NCBI GenBank assembly: GCA_019116915.1
Contig: DXAS01000011.1
Span: 1-20,102 of the forward strand
Direction: 5' to 3'
DNA length: 20,102 bases
Source: Flavonifractor avicola
GTDB lineage: Bacteria > Bacillota > Clostridia > Oscillospirales > Oscillospiraceae
In this document: positions 13,429 to 20,102 of the stretch, in pieces
Position numbering within the stretch: position 1 is the stretch's first letter
How the letters are laid out: every line of letters begins with the position of its first letter
Position numbers and translations under genes: made by a program
Notes under the pieces: generated by a model
What the model saw: the letters and a program-made list of their open reading frames with translations, nothing else
The model's database searches: none
What the model was told of the DNA's origin: nothing

Positions 13429-13459
13429 CATTTTGAACCTTTGTGAAAGGTTCAAAATG
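13429..13459 (+). repeat. 14-bp AT-rich hairpin between the two repeat copies
   Basis: The arms 13429-13442 and 13446-13459 pair perfectly around loop GTG. It lies just before copy 2 of the 33-bp repeat. A looser stem (GAAAGAAAACC with GGGTTGTCTTTC, about 13388-13413) precedes it. Confidence 0.85.
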
Positions 13460-13461
13460 GC

Positions 13462-13494
13462 ATGGAGCGGAAGTAATTCCGCTCCATTCTGCTT
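13462..13494 (+). repeat. Hairpin repeat, copy 2
   Basis: This 33-bp sequence is identical to 13303-13335. The stem ATGGAGCGGAA/TTCCGCTCCAT pairs 11 bp, and TTTTAAGG follows, so this copy has a slightly better terminator-like tail, 18 bp before the rarA start codon. Confidence 0.9.
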
Positions 13495-13512
13495 TTAAGG
13501 GAGGTCGTTCCC

Positions 13513-14784
13513 ATGACATACCGGCCTTTGGCGGACGAGATCCGGCCTCAATCTCTGGACGAGGTGGTGGGCCAGCGCCACATATTGGGGGAGGGAGGGT
13601 TGCTCCGCCGCATCATTGAGGGAGGCAACATCCCCAATCTGGTGTTTTACGGCCCATCGGGCACCGGCAAGACCACGGTGGCTAACATCATCGCCAAGCG
13701 CACCAACCGGCCCCTCCACCGGCTCAACGCCACCACCGCCTCCATCTCCGACATCAAGGAGATCATGGCTCAGATCGGCACCATGCTGGCCCCCGACGGG
13801 GTGCTGCTCTACCTGGACGAGATCCAGTATTTTAATAAGAAACAGCAGCAGTCTCTGCTGGAGTTCATGGAGAACGGCAAGATCACCCTGATCGCTTCTA
13901 CCACCGAGAATCCCTACTTCTATGTCTATAACGCGGTGCTCAGCCGCTCCAGCGTCTTTGAATTCAAACCCCTCACCGCCGCCGACGTGCTGCCCGCCGT
14001 GGAGCGGGGCATCCGACTCATGGGGGAGCGGCTGGAGGGCGAGGTAGTGTGCGAGGAGGGCGTGAAGGAGCATATCGCCTCCGCCTGCGGCGGGGACGTG
14101 CGCAAGGCCATGAACGCGGTGGAGCTGCTCCTCAACTCCGCCAAGCGGGAGCAAGGAAAGCTCCTTGTCACTCTGGCCGACGCCCAGACGGTGGCTCAGC
14201 GCTCCGCCATGCGGTATGACCGGGAGGGGGACGACCACTACGACATTGCCTCCGCCCTGATGAAGTCCCTCCGGGGCTCCGACCCGGATGCCGCCTGCCA
14301 CTATCTGGCCCGGCTGCTGGAGGCGGGGGATCTGATCACTGCAATCCGGCGGCTGCTGTGCTCGGCCAGCGAGGATGTAGGCATGGCCTATCCCCAGGCG
14401 GCCCTCATCGTTAAGGCTCTGGTGGACAACGCCCTCCAGCTGGGCCTGCCCGAGGCCCGGCTGCCTCTGGCCCAGGCGGCCATCCTGCTGGCCACCGCCC
14501 CCAAGTCCAACTCGGTGTACAAGGCCATTGCCGCCGCCCAGGCTGACATCCGCAAGGGCAAGACGGGGGACTATCCCCGGCACCTCCAGAACGTCCACGC
14601 CGATTCGGCCGGGATGGAGCGGGAGCAGGGGTACCTCTACCCCCACGATTTCCCCAACCACTGGGTGAAACAGCAGTATCTGCCCGACGCTCTGGCGGGC
14701 AGTCACTATTATCAGTACGGAGATAACAAGGTGGAACAGGCCGCCAAACGGTACTGGGACGCCATCATGGGGGGCAAACCTTAA
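13513..14784 (+). CDS. rarA: Replication-associated recombination protein A (RarA/MgsA AAA+ ATPase)
   Basis: This 423-residue AAA+ ATPase of the RarA/MgsA/WRNIP1 family acts at stalled replication forks and is related to clamp-loader subunits. The N-terminus carries LADEIRPQSLDEVVGQRHIL (6-25), Walker A GPSGTGKTT at 47-55, Walker B LLYLDEIQYFNK at 98-109 with Asp102-Glu103, sensor 1 STTENP near 134-139, and an arginine-rich SRSSVFEF. The C-terminal tetramerisation part includes HYDIASALMKSLRGSDPDAA and the family's SEDVGMAYPQA and YPRHLQNVH stretches. Length agrees with Bacillus RarA. AAGGGAGG precedes the ATG. It follows the hairpin cluster, and no cysteine desulfurase or iscR gene, common partners elsewhere, is near. 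Confidence 0.95.
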   Translation: MTYRPLADEIRPQSLDEVVGQRHILGEGGLLRRIIEGGNIPNLVFYGPSGTGKTTVANIIAKRTNRPLHRLNATTASISDIKEIMAQIGTMLAPDGVLLYLDEIQYFNKKQQQSLLEFMENGKITLIASTTENPYFYVYNAVLSRSSVFEFKPLTAADVLPAVERGIRLMGERLEGEVVCEEGVKEHIASACGGDVRKAMNAVELLLNSAKREQGKLLVTLADAQTVAQRSAMRYDREGDDHYDIASALMKSLRGSDPDAACHYLARLLEAGDLITAIRRLLCSASEDVGMAYPQAALIVKALVDNALQLGLPEARLPLAQAAILLATAPKSNSVYKAIAAAQADIRKGKTGDYPRHLQNVHADSAGMEREQGYLYPHDFPNHWVKQQYLPDALAGSHYYQYGDNKVEQAAKRYWDAIMGGKP

Positions 14785-14848
14785 ATCGGGTTGTCCGCAT
14801 AAACCACTGCTCTGCCGCATATAGATAGCCCACACTCATACAGAAGGG

Positions 14849-15832
14849 ATGCGGGCCGGCATGAGAGAGCAGCGAAGCAGGGTTGCCAGCAGAAGAACGG
14901 GACAAAAGAAGGGAAAAACAGTGCTGGGCCCACGGGAGAGGCGGCGGATCACCCAGCTGGTGGTCTGTCTGGCACTGTTTTTGGCGGTATTTATCGGAAA
15001 AGGGATCTTCCCGGAGCGGATCGCCGACCTGCGGGAGCAGGTGCTGGGACTGCTGCGGGGGGACACGGATTTTCAGGCGGTCTTTGCCGACCTGGGCCAG
15101 TCTATCTCCAAGGGAGAGCCGATGTTGGATACCCTGGGGGATGCCTGGAGCCAGATGCTGGGCGGGGAAGAGGCCAAGACCGGCGGAACGGCGGGGGAGA
15201 ACGCCCTCTATGCCGCCCAGGCTGCCTGGCTCAGCGGCTTTGGCCGTCAGGAAGGCACCGGGACCCTGGGGCTGAAGATCGACCCCCAGGCGACCCCGGC
15301 GGTGGCCGCCACACCGGCGCCACAGCCGGAGGTCACCCCAGAGCCGACTCCCACCCCGGAACCGGCGGTGGAGCACGTGGACTACACCGGTCCCGCTCTG
15401 CCGGACAACACCTCCATGGATAAGTACCGGCTGGATGTGGGGGAGACAGTGAGCCCGGTGATGGGGGTGCTCACCTCACCCTTTGGCTGGCGGGAGCACC
15501 CGGTGGACGGGGAGGAGAAGTTCCACAACGGGGTGGATCTGGCAGTGAACACCGGTACCCAGGTCAAGGCCTTTGCCGATGGGGTGGTAGACTATATCGG
15601 CGACGACCCCGATCAGTACGGCCTCTATCTCCAGATCAGCCACGCCAACGGGGTAAAGAGCTTTTACGCCCATTGCAGTCAGCTGCTGGTCAGTCAGGGC
15701 CAGACGGTGAAGGCAGGGGACACGGTGGCCCTGTCCGGCGACACCGGCAACACCACCGGACCCCATTTGCATCTGGAGTTGCGGTTCAACGGGGTGCGGA
15801 TCAATCCCATCTACTATATCGAGACCAACTGA
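14849..15832 (+). CDS. Membrane-anchored M23 (LytM) peptidase, SpoIVFA/SpoIIQ-like
   Basis: This encodes 327 residues: a basic cytoplasmic head (1-34), one transmembrane helix (about 35-53), a long linker ending in a Pro/Thr/Glu-rich stretch (149-172), and a C-terminal LytM domain from about 200. All zinc ligands of active M23 endopeptidases are visible: His226 and Asp230 in HNGVDLAV, His275 in YAHC, and the HxH pair His306/His308 in GPHLHLEL. The gene touches an M50 protease gene with no gap, the arrangement of spoIVFA-spoIVFB. There the LytM protein anchors and restrains the pro-sigma-K protease in the outer forespore membrane. Bacillus SpoIVFA has lost catalytic ligands, whereas this one has not. 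ATG 14849 and 14861 are both possible starts; neither has an ideal ribosome binding site. Confidence 0.85.
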   Translation: MRAGMREQRSRVASRRTGQKKGKTVLGPRERRRITQLVVCLALFLAVFIGKGIFPERIADLREQVLGLLRGDTDFQAVFADLGQSISKGEPMLDTLGDAWSQMLGGEEAKTGGTAGENALYAAQAAWLSGFGRQEGTGTLGLKIDPQATPAVAATPAPQPEVTPEPTPTPEPAVEHVDYTGPALPDNTSMDKYRLDVGETVSPVMGVLTSPFGWREHPVDGEEKFHNGVDLAVNTGTQVKAFADGVVDYIGDDPDQYGLYLQISHANGVKSFYAHCSQLLVSQGQTVKAGDTVALSGDTGNTTGPHLHLELRFNGVRINPIYYIETN

Positions 15833-16414
15833 ATGAGATGGGGGCGTGTGGAGATCACGGCAGGGGCCCTGCTGCTGTGGGCCCTGCTGTACTATCTGGA
15901 CAGCGGGGGGTTGGTGCCCCAGGCTTTGGCGGCCTGCGCCCTCCATGAGCTGGGCCATTATGCCGCCATCCGGCTGCTGGGAGGCAGAGTGGCCCGGCTG
16001 AAACTCTCCTGCGTGGGGGCGGAGATGGCCCTGTCTGCACGCTGTCCCCTGGGCCCCGCCCGGGAGCTGGCGGCCGCCCTGGCCGGACCGGCGGTCAACC
16101 TGCTGTGTGCCTGGCTCTGTTCGGGACTGGGGGAGACCTGGTGGTGCTTTACCGGCCTCCATCTGGCTCTGGGCCTGTTTAATCTGCTGCCGGTGGGGCC
16201 GCTGGACGGAGGCCGGGCGCTGAGCTGCCTGCTGACCCTGGCGGGCAGGGAGGACTGGGCACAGCCGGTGGTGGGCCTGCTTTCCGTTGGGCTGTCCATG
16301 GGCCTGACCATGGGGGCGCTGTTGCTGTGGCGGGTAGGGGAGGGCAACCTGACCTTGCTGCTGGTTGCTCTGTGGCTGTCTGCCATCCCGCTGCGGAAAA
16401 CCAAGAAAAAATGA
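15833..16414 (+). CDS. M50 site-2-type intramembrane metalloprotease, SpoIVFB-like
   Basis: This encodes 193 residues, largely hydrophobic with about five or six membrane segments. The zinc motif HELGH is at 38-42 in the second helix, and the third ligand lies in NLLPVGPLDGGRAL (117-130, Asp125), the pair that defines S2P/M50 proteases. Its start codon directly follows the TGA of the M23 gene (15830-15832), and the ribosome binding site is poor, so translation is probably coupled. Bacillus SpoIVFB (about 290 residues) adds a C-terminal CBS domain that senses ATP; this protein stops after the membrane part, as many clostridial S2P homologues do. By family and context it should cleave a membrane-tethered factor such as pro-sigma-K, but the substrate is not in the window. 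Confidence 0.88.
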   Translation: MRWGRVEITAGALLLWALLYYLDSGGLVPQALAACALHELGHYAAIRLLGGRVARLKLSCVGAEMALSARCPLGPARELAAALAGPAVNLLCAWLCSGLGETWWCFTGLHLALGLFNLLPVGPLDGGRALSCLLTLAGREDWAQPVVGLLSVGLSMGLTMGALLLWRVGEGNLTLLLVALWLSAIPLRKTKKK

Positions 16415-16423
16415 AAAATCTGC

Positions 16424-16452
16424 TTGCAATTTGTGGCGGGGCATGATATACT
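16424..16452 (+). promoter_or_regulatory. Sigma-A-type promoter of rplS
   Basis: TTGCAA (16424-16429) and TATACT (16447-16452) are 17 bases apart, just after the M50 gene. The start near 16459 gives a leader of about 94 bases before the rplS ATG. Confidence 0.85.
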
Positions 16453-16458
16453 ATCTCG

Positions 16459-16552
16459 GACTCAATAAAGGGCGGTCCTCTGCGGCTGCTGTCCAGAGAA
16501 GGACGGCGGGAATATGGCCGGTAAGAACGCCTATCAACAGGAGGAAAATCAA
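16459..16552 (+). promoter_or_regulatory. 5' leader of rplS with a stem-loop
   Basis: The leader contains GTCC-TCTG (about 16476-16483) able to pair with CAGA-GAA-GGAC (about 16494-16504), separated by an 11-base loop. Firmicute rplS genes are known to carry an autoregulatory L19 leader RNA. The position fits, but I cannot confirm the consensus fold by eye. Confidence 0.4.
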
Positions 16553-16894
16553 ATGGATCTTATGCAGGCTTTCAGCGCCAAGTATCAGAAGGCTGAGCCC
16601 CCCGTGGCCAATGTGGGCGACACCGTCCGTGTGCACGTGCACATCAAGGAAGGCAACCGCGAGCGTATCCAGGTCTTTGAGGGCACCGTGATCGCCAAGA
16701 AGCACGGCGGCATCGAGGAGACCATCACTGTTCGCCGCGTGTCCTACGGCGTTGGTGTGGAGAAGGTGTTCCCCATCCACGCTCCCGCTGTGGACAAGAT
16801 CGAGATCGTCCGCAAGGGTAAGGTGCGCCGCGCCAAGCTGTATTATCTGCGTGACCGCGTGGGTAAGAGCGCCAAGGTTAAGGAGCGCATCTAA
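16553..16894 (+). CDS. rplS: 50S ribosomal protein L19
   Basis: This 113-residue protein lies at the 30S-50S interface. The family sequence is clear: VGDTVRVHVHIKEGNRERIQVFEGTVIA (about 22-49), GIEETITVRRVSYGVGVEKVFP (about 55-76), and the basic C-terminus with KGKVRRAKLYYLRDRVGKSAKVKERI. I start it at ATG 16553 because AGGAGG precedes it. An in-frame ATG at 16514 would run through that site and add 13 residues not found in L19. It has its own promoter and a strong terminator. In Bacillus rplS lies immediately before rbgA (ylqF); here an amidohydrolase gene lies between them. Confidence 0.97.
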   Translation: MDLMQAFSAKYQKAEPPVANVGDTVRVHVHIKEGNRERIQVFEGTVIAKKHGGIEETITVRRVSYGVGVEKVFPIHAPAVDKIEIVRKGKVRRAKLYYLRDRVGKSAKVKERI

Positions 16895-16918
16895 TCGCAT
16901 TGGATTTATCCGAAAAAG

Positions 16919-16947
16919 GAGAGAGGCAGTTGCCTCTCTCTTTTTTT
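16919..16947 (+). terminator. Intrinsic terminator of rplS
   Basis: A perfect 10-bp stem, 16919-16928 with 16931-16940, has loop GT and seven T (16941-16947) after it. Confidence 0.95.
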
Positions 16948-17260
16948 ATGTCTAAAAGTGGTTAGAATATGCAAACTATTTGCCATCTTGCACAAAAATG
17001 CATTTCCAAATTGAGAACGACGAAGTTTGATATTCTTGTTTTGGTTATAATTCATAAAGAAACTGAAATATTTTTAAGGTTTTTAAATGGTTTCAGACAG
17101 AATAGAGGAATACAGAGGCATAAATGGACTTTTGAAAAACCGTCTTGCAAAAGAAAATGCTTCATGATACGCTACAGGCAAGAGCAAGAGGAAAGGAGGA
17201 TAGGCCCAATCGCACACACCGGGAAACTGAGAAAGAAGAATCAAATAGGAGGCGAAATTC
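16948..17260. other. AT-rich gap between rplS and the amidohydrolase gene
   Basis: These 313 bp are clearly richer in A and T than any flanking sequence up to about 17170. A TATAAT box is present at 17046-17051 with only a poor -35 (TTTGAT-like, short spacing), so it is a possible promoter giving a leader of about 200 bases. A purine-rich stretch with GGAGG near 17196 and the real ribosome binding site AGGAGG (about 17247-17252) lie at its right end. The open frame starting at 16969 has no supporting ribosome binding site and runs into the next gene out of frame, so I see no gene here. Confidence 0.55.
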
Positions 17261-19255
17261 ATGTCACGCAAAGGCTTTGGACGCATTCTTGGCACGATTT
17301 TGGCACTTACCATGCTTCTCTCCCTCTTCCCCGCCTCTGCGGCGGCACCCGAAGCTGCCGACAGTGTATACCGCAACGGCAATATTTATACGGTGGATGA
17401 GGAGTTCACCGTGGCCAGCGCCATTGCCGTCAAGGGCGACCGGCTGGTCTATGTGGGCGATGAGGCCGGTGTGGAGGCCTACATCGGCGCCGGCACCAAG
17501 GTGGTGGATCTGGGCGGCAACACCGTGATCCCCGGCCTGATCGAGGGCCATATGCATATCAACGGTCTTGGCGAAAGCCTGCTTCAGATCGATGCCTTCT
17601 GGAAACCCAAGGAGGACATTCTGGCCGCGGTGAAGGAGGCGGCCGACGCGGCCCAGCCCGGCGAGTGGATCCGCGGCCGGGGCTGGATGAACACCGTGTG
17701 GGAGGACAGCGACTATCCCACCAAGGAGGAGCTGGACGCGGTGGCCCCCAACAACCCGGTGTACCTCACCCGGGCGGACGGCCATATGTGCTGGGTGAAC
17801 TCCATGGCTTTTGAGCTGGCGGGCATCACGAAGGATACCCCAAATCCCCAGGGCGGCGAGTATCTGAAGACGGAGGACGGAGAACTGCTGGGCTGTGTGA
17901 CCGATACCGCCATGAGTCCGATCAGCGCCCTGCTCCCCGCGTTCTCCATCGAGGAGCAGAAGCAGGCCCTGCTGCTGGCCCAGGATCAGCTGTTCTCCTA
18001 CGGGCTCACTTCGGCCATGAACGCCGGCACCTCCGTGGAGACCCTGAACGAGGTGTACAAGCCCCTGTATGAGGACGGCAGTCTGAAGCTGCGCGCTTAT
18101 ATTCTGATGTCCCTGTCCTCCACCGAGGGGGCTCAGGCCGATTATCTGCGCAACAATAAGCCTCAGGACGGTCTGTATAATGAACACATGGACGTCCGGG
18201 CGGTCAAGCTGTTCAGCGACGGCTCCCTGGGGGCCCGCTCCGCCGCCATGCTGGAGGAGTACAGCGACCGGGCCGGTCATCTGGGCAATTACAGATCCTC
18301 CGACGAGGAGATGTACCAGCTGGTGAAGCTGGCCTATGATAACGGCTATCAGACGGGCAGCCACGCCATCGGCGACGGCGCCAACCACCAGCTGCTGGAC
18401 GCCTATGAGCGGGTGATGGAGGAGAATCCCAGAGAGGATCCCCGCCTGCGCATCGAGCACTTCCAGATCCTGACCCTGGAAGACATCCAGCGGGCCATTG
18501 ATATGGGGGTCCTGCCCTCCATGCAGACCACCCACGCCACCTCCGATATGCTGGTGGCCGAGGACCGCATCGGCGCCGAGCGGCTGAAGGGCGCCTACGC
18601 CTGGCGCACCATCATTGACAGCGGCAGTATCATCATCAACGGCTCCGACGCCCCCGTGGAACTGGTCAATCCCTACCATGGCCTGTATGCCGCGGTCACC
18701 CGCAAGGACCGTCTGGGCGAGCCGCCCGAGGGCTGGCATGCCGAGCAGTGCATGACCCGGGAGGAGGCCCTGCGCTCCTTCACCATCTGGGCGGCCTACG
18801 GCGAGTTCAACGAGGACATCAAGGGCTCCCTGGAGGTTGGCAAGCTGGCCGACTTCGTGGTGCTGGACCGCGATATTATGACCTGCCCCGAGGAGGACAT
18901 CAAGGACACCCAGGCCCTGATGACGGTCTCCGGCGGCGAGGTAGTCTTTACCCGGGACAACAGCAAGCCCACCATTATGTGGAACGGCCTGCCCCTGACC
19001 TTTAACAGTCCCTTCTACACTGAGCCCGGCACGATCTATGCGCCGCTGAGCGACCTGGTCAACGGACTGACCGCCACTGTGACCCGGGACGGCTCCAAGG
19101 CCACCATCACTGTGGAGGACAAGACCGCTGAGGTGGAGATCAAGACCGTCAACGGTGTGGAGTATGTGGGCGTGCGCGCCCTCTTTGAGGGCCTGGGCCG
19201 CAACGTGACCTGGTACGGCCTCAGCTCCTGTGTCTCTGTCGGCTGGCTCAAGTAA
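17261..19255 (+). CDS. Exported amidohydrolase (YtcJ-like, amidohydrolase 3) with C-terminal copper-amine-oxidase-N-like domain
   Basis: This encodes 664 residues. A signal peptide (MSRKGFGRILGTILALTMLLSLFPASAAA) with an A-S-A site near 28 sends it across the membrane. Residues 35-565 match the amidohydrolase 3/YtcJ group: RNGNIYTVDEEF start, metal-binding GHMHINGLG with His97 and His99, Lys316 in VKLFSDGSLGARSA, His368 in GSHAIGDGANHQLL, His400 in RIEHFQIL and Asp463 in GSDAPVELVNPYHGL. These are the ligands expected for a metal-dependent hydrolase. Residues 570-664 look like the PF07833-type domain (WNGLPLTF..., IYAPLSDLVNGLTATVT..., VEYVGVRALFEGLGRNVTWYG), often found on Firmicute surface proteins. 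AGGAGG precedes the ATG. The substrate is unknown; relatives hydrolyse amides or N-formyl-like groups. It sits between rplS and rbgA, with its own terminator. Confidence 0.9.
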   Translation: MSRKGFGRILGTILALTMLLSLFPASAAAPEAADSVYRNGNIYTVDEEFTVASAIAVKGDRLVYVGDEAGVEAYIGAGTKVVDLGGNTVIPGLIEGHMHINGLGESLLQIDAFWKPKEDILAAVKEAADAAQPGEWIRGRGWMNTVWEDSDYPTKEELDAVAPNNPVYLTRADGHMCWVNSMAFELAGITKDTPNPQGGEYLKTEDGELLGCVTDTAMSPISALLPAFSIEEQKQALLLAQDQLFSYGLTSAMNAGTSVETLNEVYKPLYEDGSLKLRAYILMSLSSTEGAQADYLRNNKPQDGLYNEHMDVRAVKLFSDGSLGARSAAMLEEYSDRAGHLGNYRSSDEEMYQLVKLAYDNGYQTGSHAIGDGANHQLLDAYERVMEENPREDPRLRIEHFQILTLEDIQRAIDMGVLPSMQTTHATSDMLVAEDRIGAERLKGAYAWRTIIDSGSIIINGSDAPVELVNPYHGLYAAVTRKDRLGEPPEGWHAEQCMTREEALRSFTIWAAYGEFNEDIKGSLEVGKLADFVVLDRDIMTCPEEDIKDTQALMTVSGGEVVFTRDNSKPTIMWNGLPLTFNSPFYTEPGTIYAPLSDLVNGLTATVTRDGSKATITVEDKTAEVEIKTVNGVEYVGVRALFEGLGRNVTWYGLSSCVSVGWLK

Positions 19256-19269
19256 ATTCTCTGTTCCGC

Positions 19270-19304
19270 AAAGCGGCTCCGGATTGATCCGGAGCCGCTT
19301 TTTT
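19270..19304 (+). terminator. Intrinsic terminator of the amidohydrolase gene
   Basis: A perfect 14-bp stem, 19270-19283 with 19288-19301, has loop TTGA and runs into a T tract (19299-19304). Confidence 0.95.
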
Positions 19305-19318
19305 GTGCGTGTTTGCTC

Positions 19319-19347
19319 TTTTCAAACTACTATATCTTGTGTATAAT
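19319..19347 (+). promoter_or_regulatory. Probable promoter of rbgA
   Basis: A perfect TATAAT at 19342-19347 lies 17 bases after TTTTCA (19319-19324), a weak -35. It falls between the amidohydrolase terminator and rbgA, so rbgA seems to be transcribed on its own. Confidence 0.6.
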
Positions 19348-19390
19348 GGAGCATAAAATCTATTCTAACCAAACCAAAGGAGGCGGGAGC

Positions 19391-20102
19391 ATGAACATCC
19401 AATGGTATCCCGGCCATATGACAAAGACCCGGCGGCAGATCCAGGCGGATCTGAAGCTGGTGGACCTGGTGGCGGAGATCATCGATGCCCGCATTCCCAT
19501 TTCCAGCCGCAACCCGGATATCGATGAGATTGTGGGCGACAAGCCCCGGCTCATCATCCTCAACCGGGCGGATCAGGCCGACCCGGCCATGAACAAGGTG
19601 TGGGGGGACTGGTTCCGCCAGCGGGGCTGGTGGGTCATGGAGACCAACGCCCGGGACGGCAAGGGAGTCAATCAATTCTCCGCCGCTATCAAGTCCGCCC
19701 TGAAGGACAAGATCGAGCAGTGGAAGGCCAAAGGCCTGGTGGGCCGCCCGGTGCGGGCCATGGTGGTGGGGGTGCCCAACGTAGGCAAGTCCACCTTCAT
19801 CAATCAGGTGGCCAAAAAGAAGTCCGCCAAGGCGGGCAACAAGCCCGGCGTCACCCGGGGCAAGCAGTGGGTCAACGTGGACCCGGGCCTGGACCTGCTG
19901 GACACCCCCGGCATTCTCTGGCCCAAGTTTGAGGACGAGATCACCGGAATGCACCTGGCCTTTACCGGGGCGGTGAAGGATGAAATCATGGACCGGGAGA
20001 CCCTGGCCTGCCACCTGATGGAGATTTTGGGACAGCGGTATCCCCAGGCCATCACCGACCGCTACAAGGTGGAGCCCCAGCCCGGTTTAGCTGGCTGGGA
20101 GC
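19391..20102 (+). CDS. rbgA: Ribosome biogenesis GTPase A (RbgA/YlqF), 3' end outside the window
   Basis: There are 237 complete codons with no stop before the right edge. The protein opens MNIQWYPGHMTKTRRQI, diagnostic of YlqF/RbgA, a circularly permuted GTPase that helps finish the 50S subunit. Permuted motifs appear in the expected order: G4 as LNRAD at 57-61, G1 VGVPNVGKST at 126-135, G2 around GVTRG at 153-157, and G3 DTPG at 171-174. G4 has Arg where NKxD is usual, a small deviation. AAAGGAGG lies about 10 bases before the ATG. In Bacillus it follows rplS directly; here the amidohydrolase gene is between them. The C-terminal RNA-binding region is only begun (ACHLMEILGQRYPQ). Confidence 0.95.
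   Translation, partial: MNIQWYPGHMTKTRRQIQADLKLVDLVAEIIDARIPISSRNPDIDEIVGDKPRLIILNRADQADPAMNKVWGDWFRQRGWWVMETNARDGKGVNQFSAAIKSALKDKIEQWKAKGLVGRPVRAMVVGVPNVGKSTFINQVAKKKSAKAGNKPGVTRGKQWVNVDPGLDLLDTPGILWPKFEDEITGMHLAFTGAVKDEIMDRETLACHLMEILGQRYPQAITDRYKVEPQPGLAGWE

Noticed and set aside
13495..14835. Minus-strand open frame of 446 codons opposite rarA
   Set aside because: Shadow frame; RarA motifs on the plus strand are complete.
16969..17400. Plus-strand open frame of 143 codons in the AT-rich gap
   Set aside because: No ribosome binding site, no recognisable domain, and its end overlaps the amidohydrolase signal peptide in another frame. It is more likely chance openness in AT-rich DNA, though a decayed gene cannot be fully excluded.
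17264..18739. Minus-strand open frame of 491 codons opposite the amidohydrolase
   Set aside because: No ribosome binding site or recognisable domain; the plus-strand protein has a signal peptide and metal ligands.

Overview
The window is ordinary-looking chromosome of a high-GC, Gram-positive, probably spore-forming Firmicute. The best guess is the Oscillospiraceae (Flavonifractor/Lawsonibacter-like), but this rests on gene content and style, not on a marker gene. Signs are strong AGGAGG-type ribosome binding sites, type III pantothenate kinase, ComFC, MreB, an SLH protein, RarA, a SpoIVFA/SpoIVFB-like protease pair, and an rplS...rbgA neighbourhood. I see no rRNA, tRNA, CRISPR array, transposase or phage gene.

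Layout. 1-2177 (+): the end of a WecA/TagO-like sugar-phosphate transferase, wecB/mnaA overlapping it by 4 bp, and an unknown membrane-anchored protein. 2174-3146 (-): three small co-oriented genes of unknown function. 3219-4490 (+): a YfcE-type phosphoesterase and coaX, closed by a perfect 17-bp dyad facing the next, convergent operon. 4541-10644 (-): read in transcription order this holds nth, a long palindrome-rich gap, a ribbon-helix-helix regulator coupled to comFC, mreB with its own promoter and terminator, and a three-gene ABC importer of the TrpXYZ-like type (lipoprotein, permease, ATPase). 10783-20102 (+): glyA (TTG start), an SLH-domain protein, a hairpin-rich 275-bp gap, rarA, an M23/M50 membrane-protease pair, rplS, an AT-rich gap, an exported amidohydrolase, and the 5' part of rbgA.

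Working together. WecA-like plus WecB point to wall-polymer or polysaccharide precursors (UDP-GlcNAc to UDP-ManNAc and lipid-linked sugar). MreB and the SLH protein also belong to the envelope. The M23/M50 pair resembles the forespore-membrane complex that processes pro-sigma-K. rplS and rbgA both serve 50S assembly, and an unrelated amidohydrolase sits between them.

No clearly new multi-gene defence or mobile system is visible. The least explained items are the 2174-3146 small-protein cassette, the regulator-comFC operon with TGCACG-type repeats in its control region, the two hairpin clusters (9731-9975 and 13301-13494), and the intact LytM site in the SpoIVFA-like protein.
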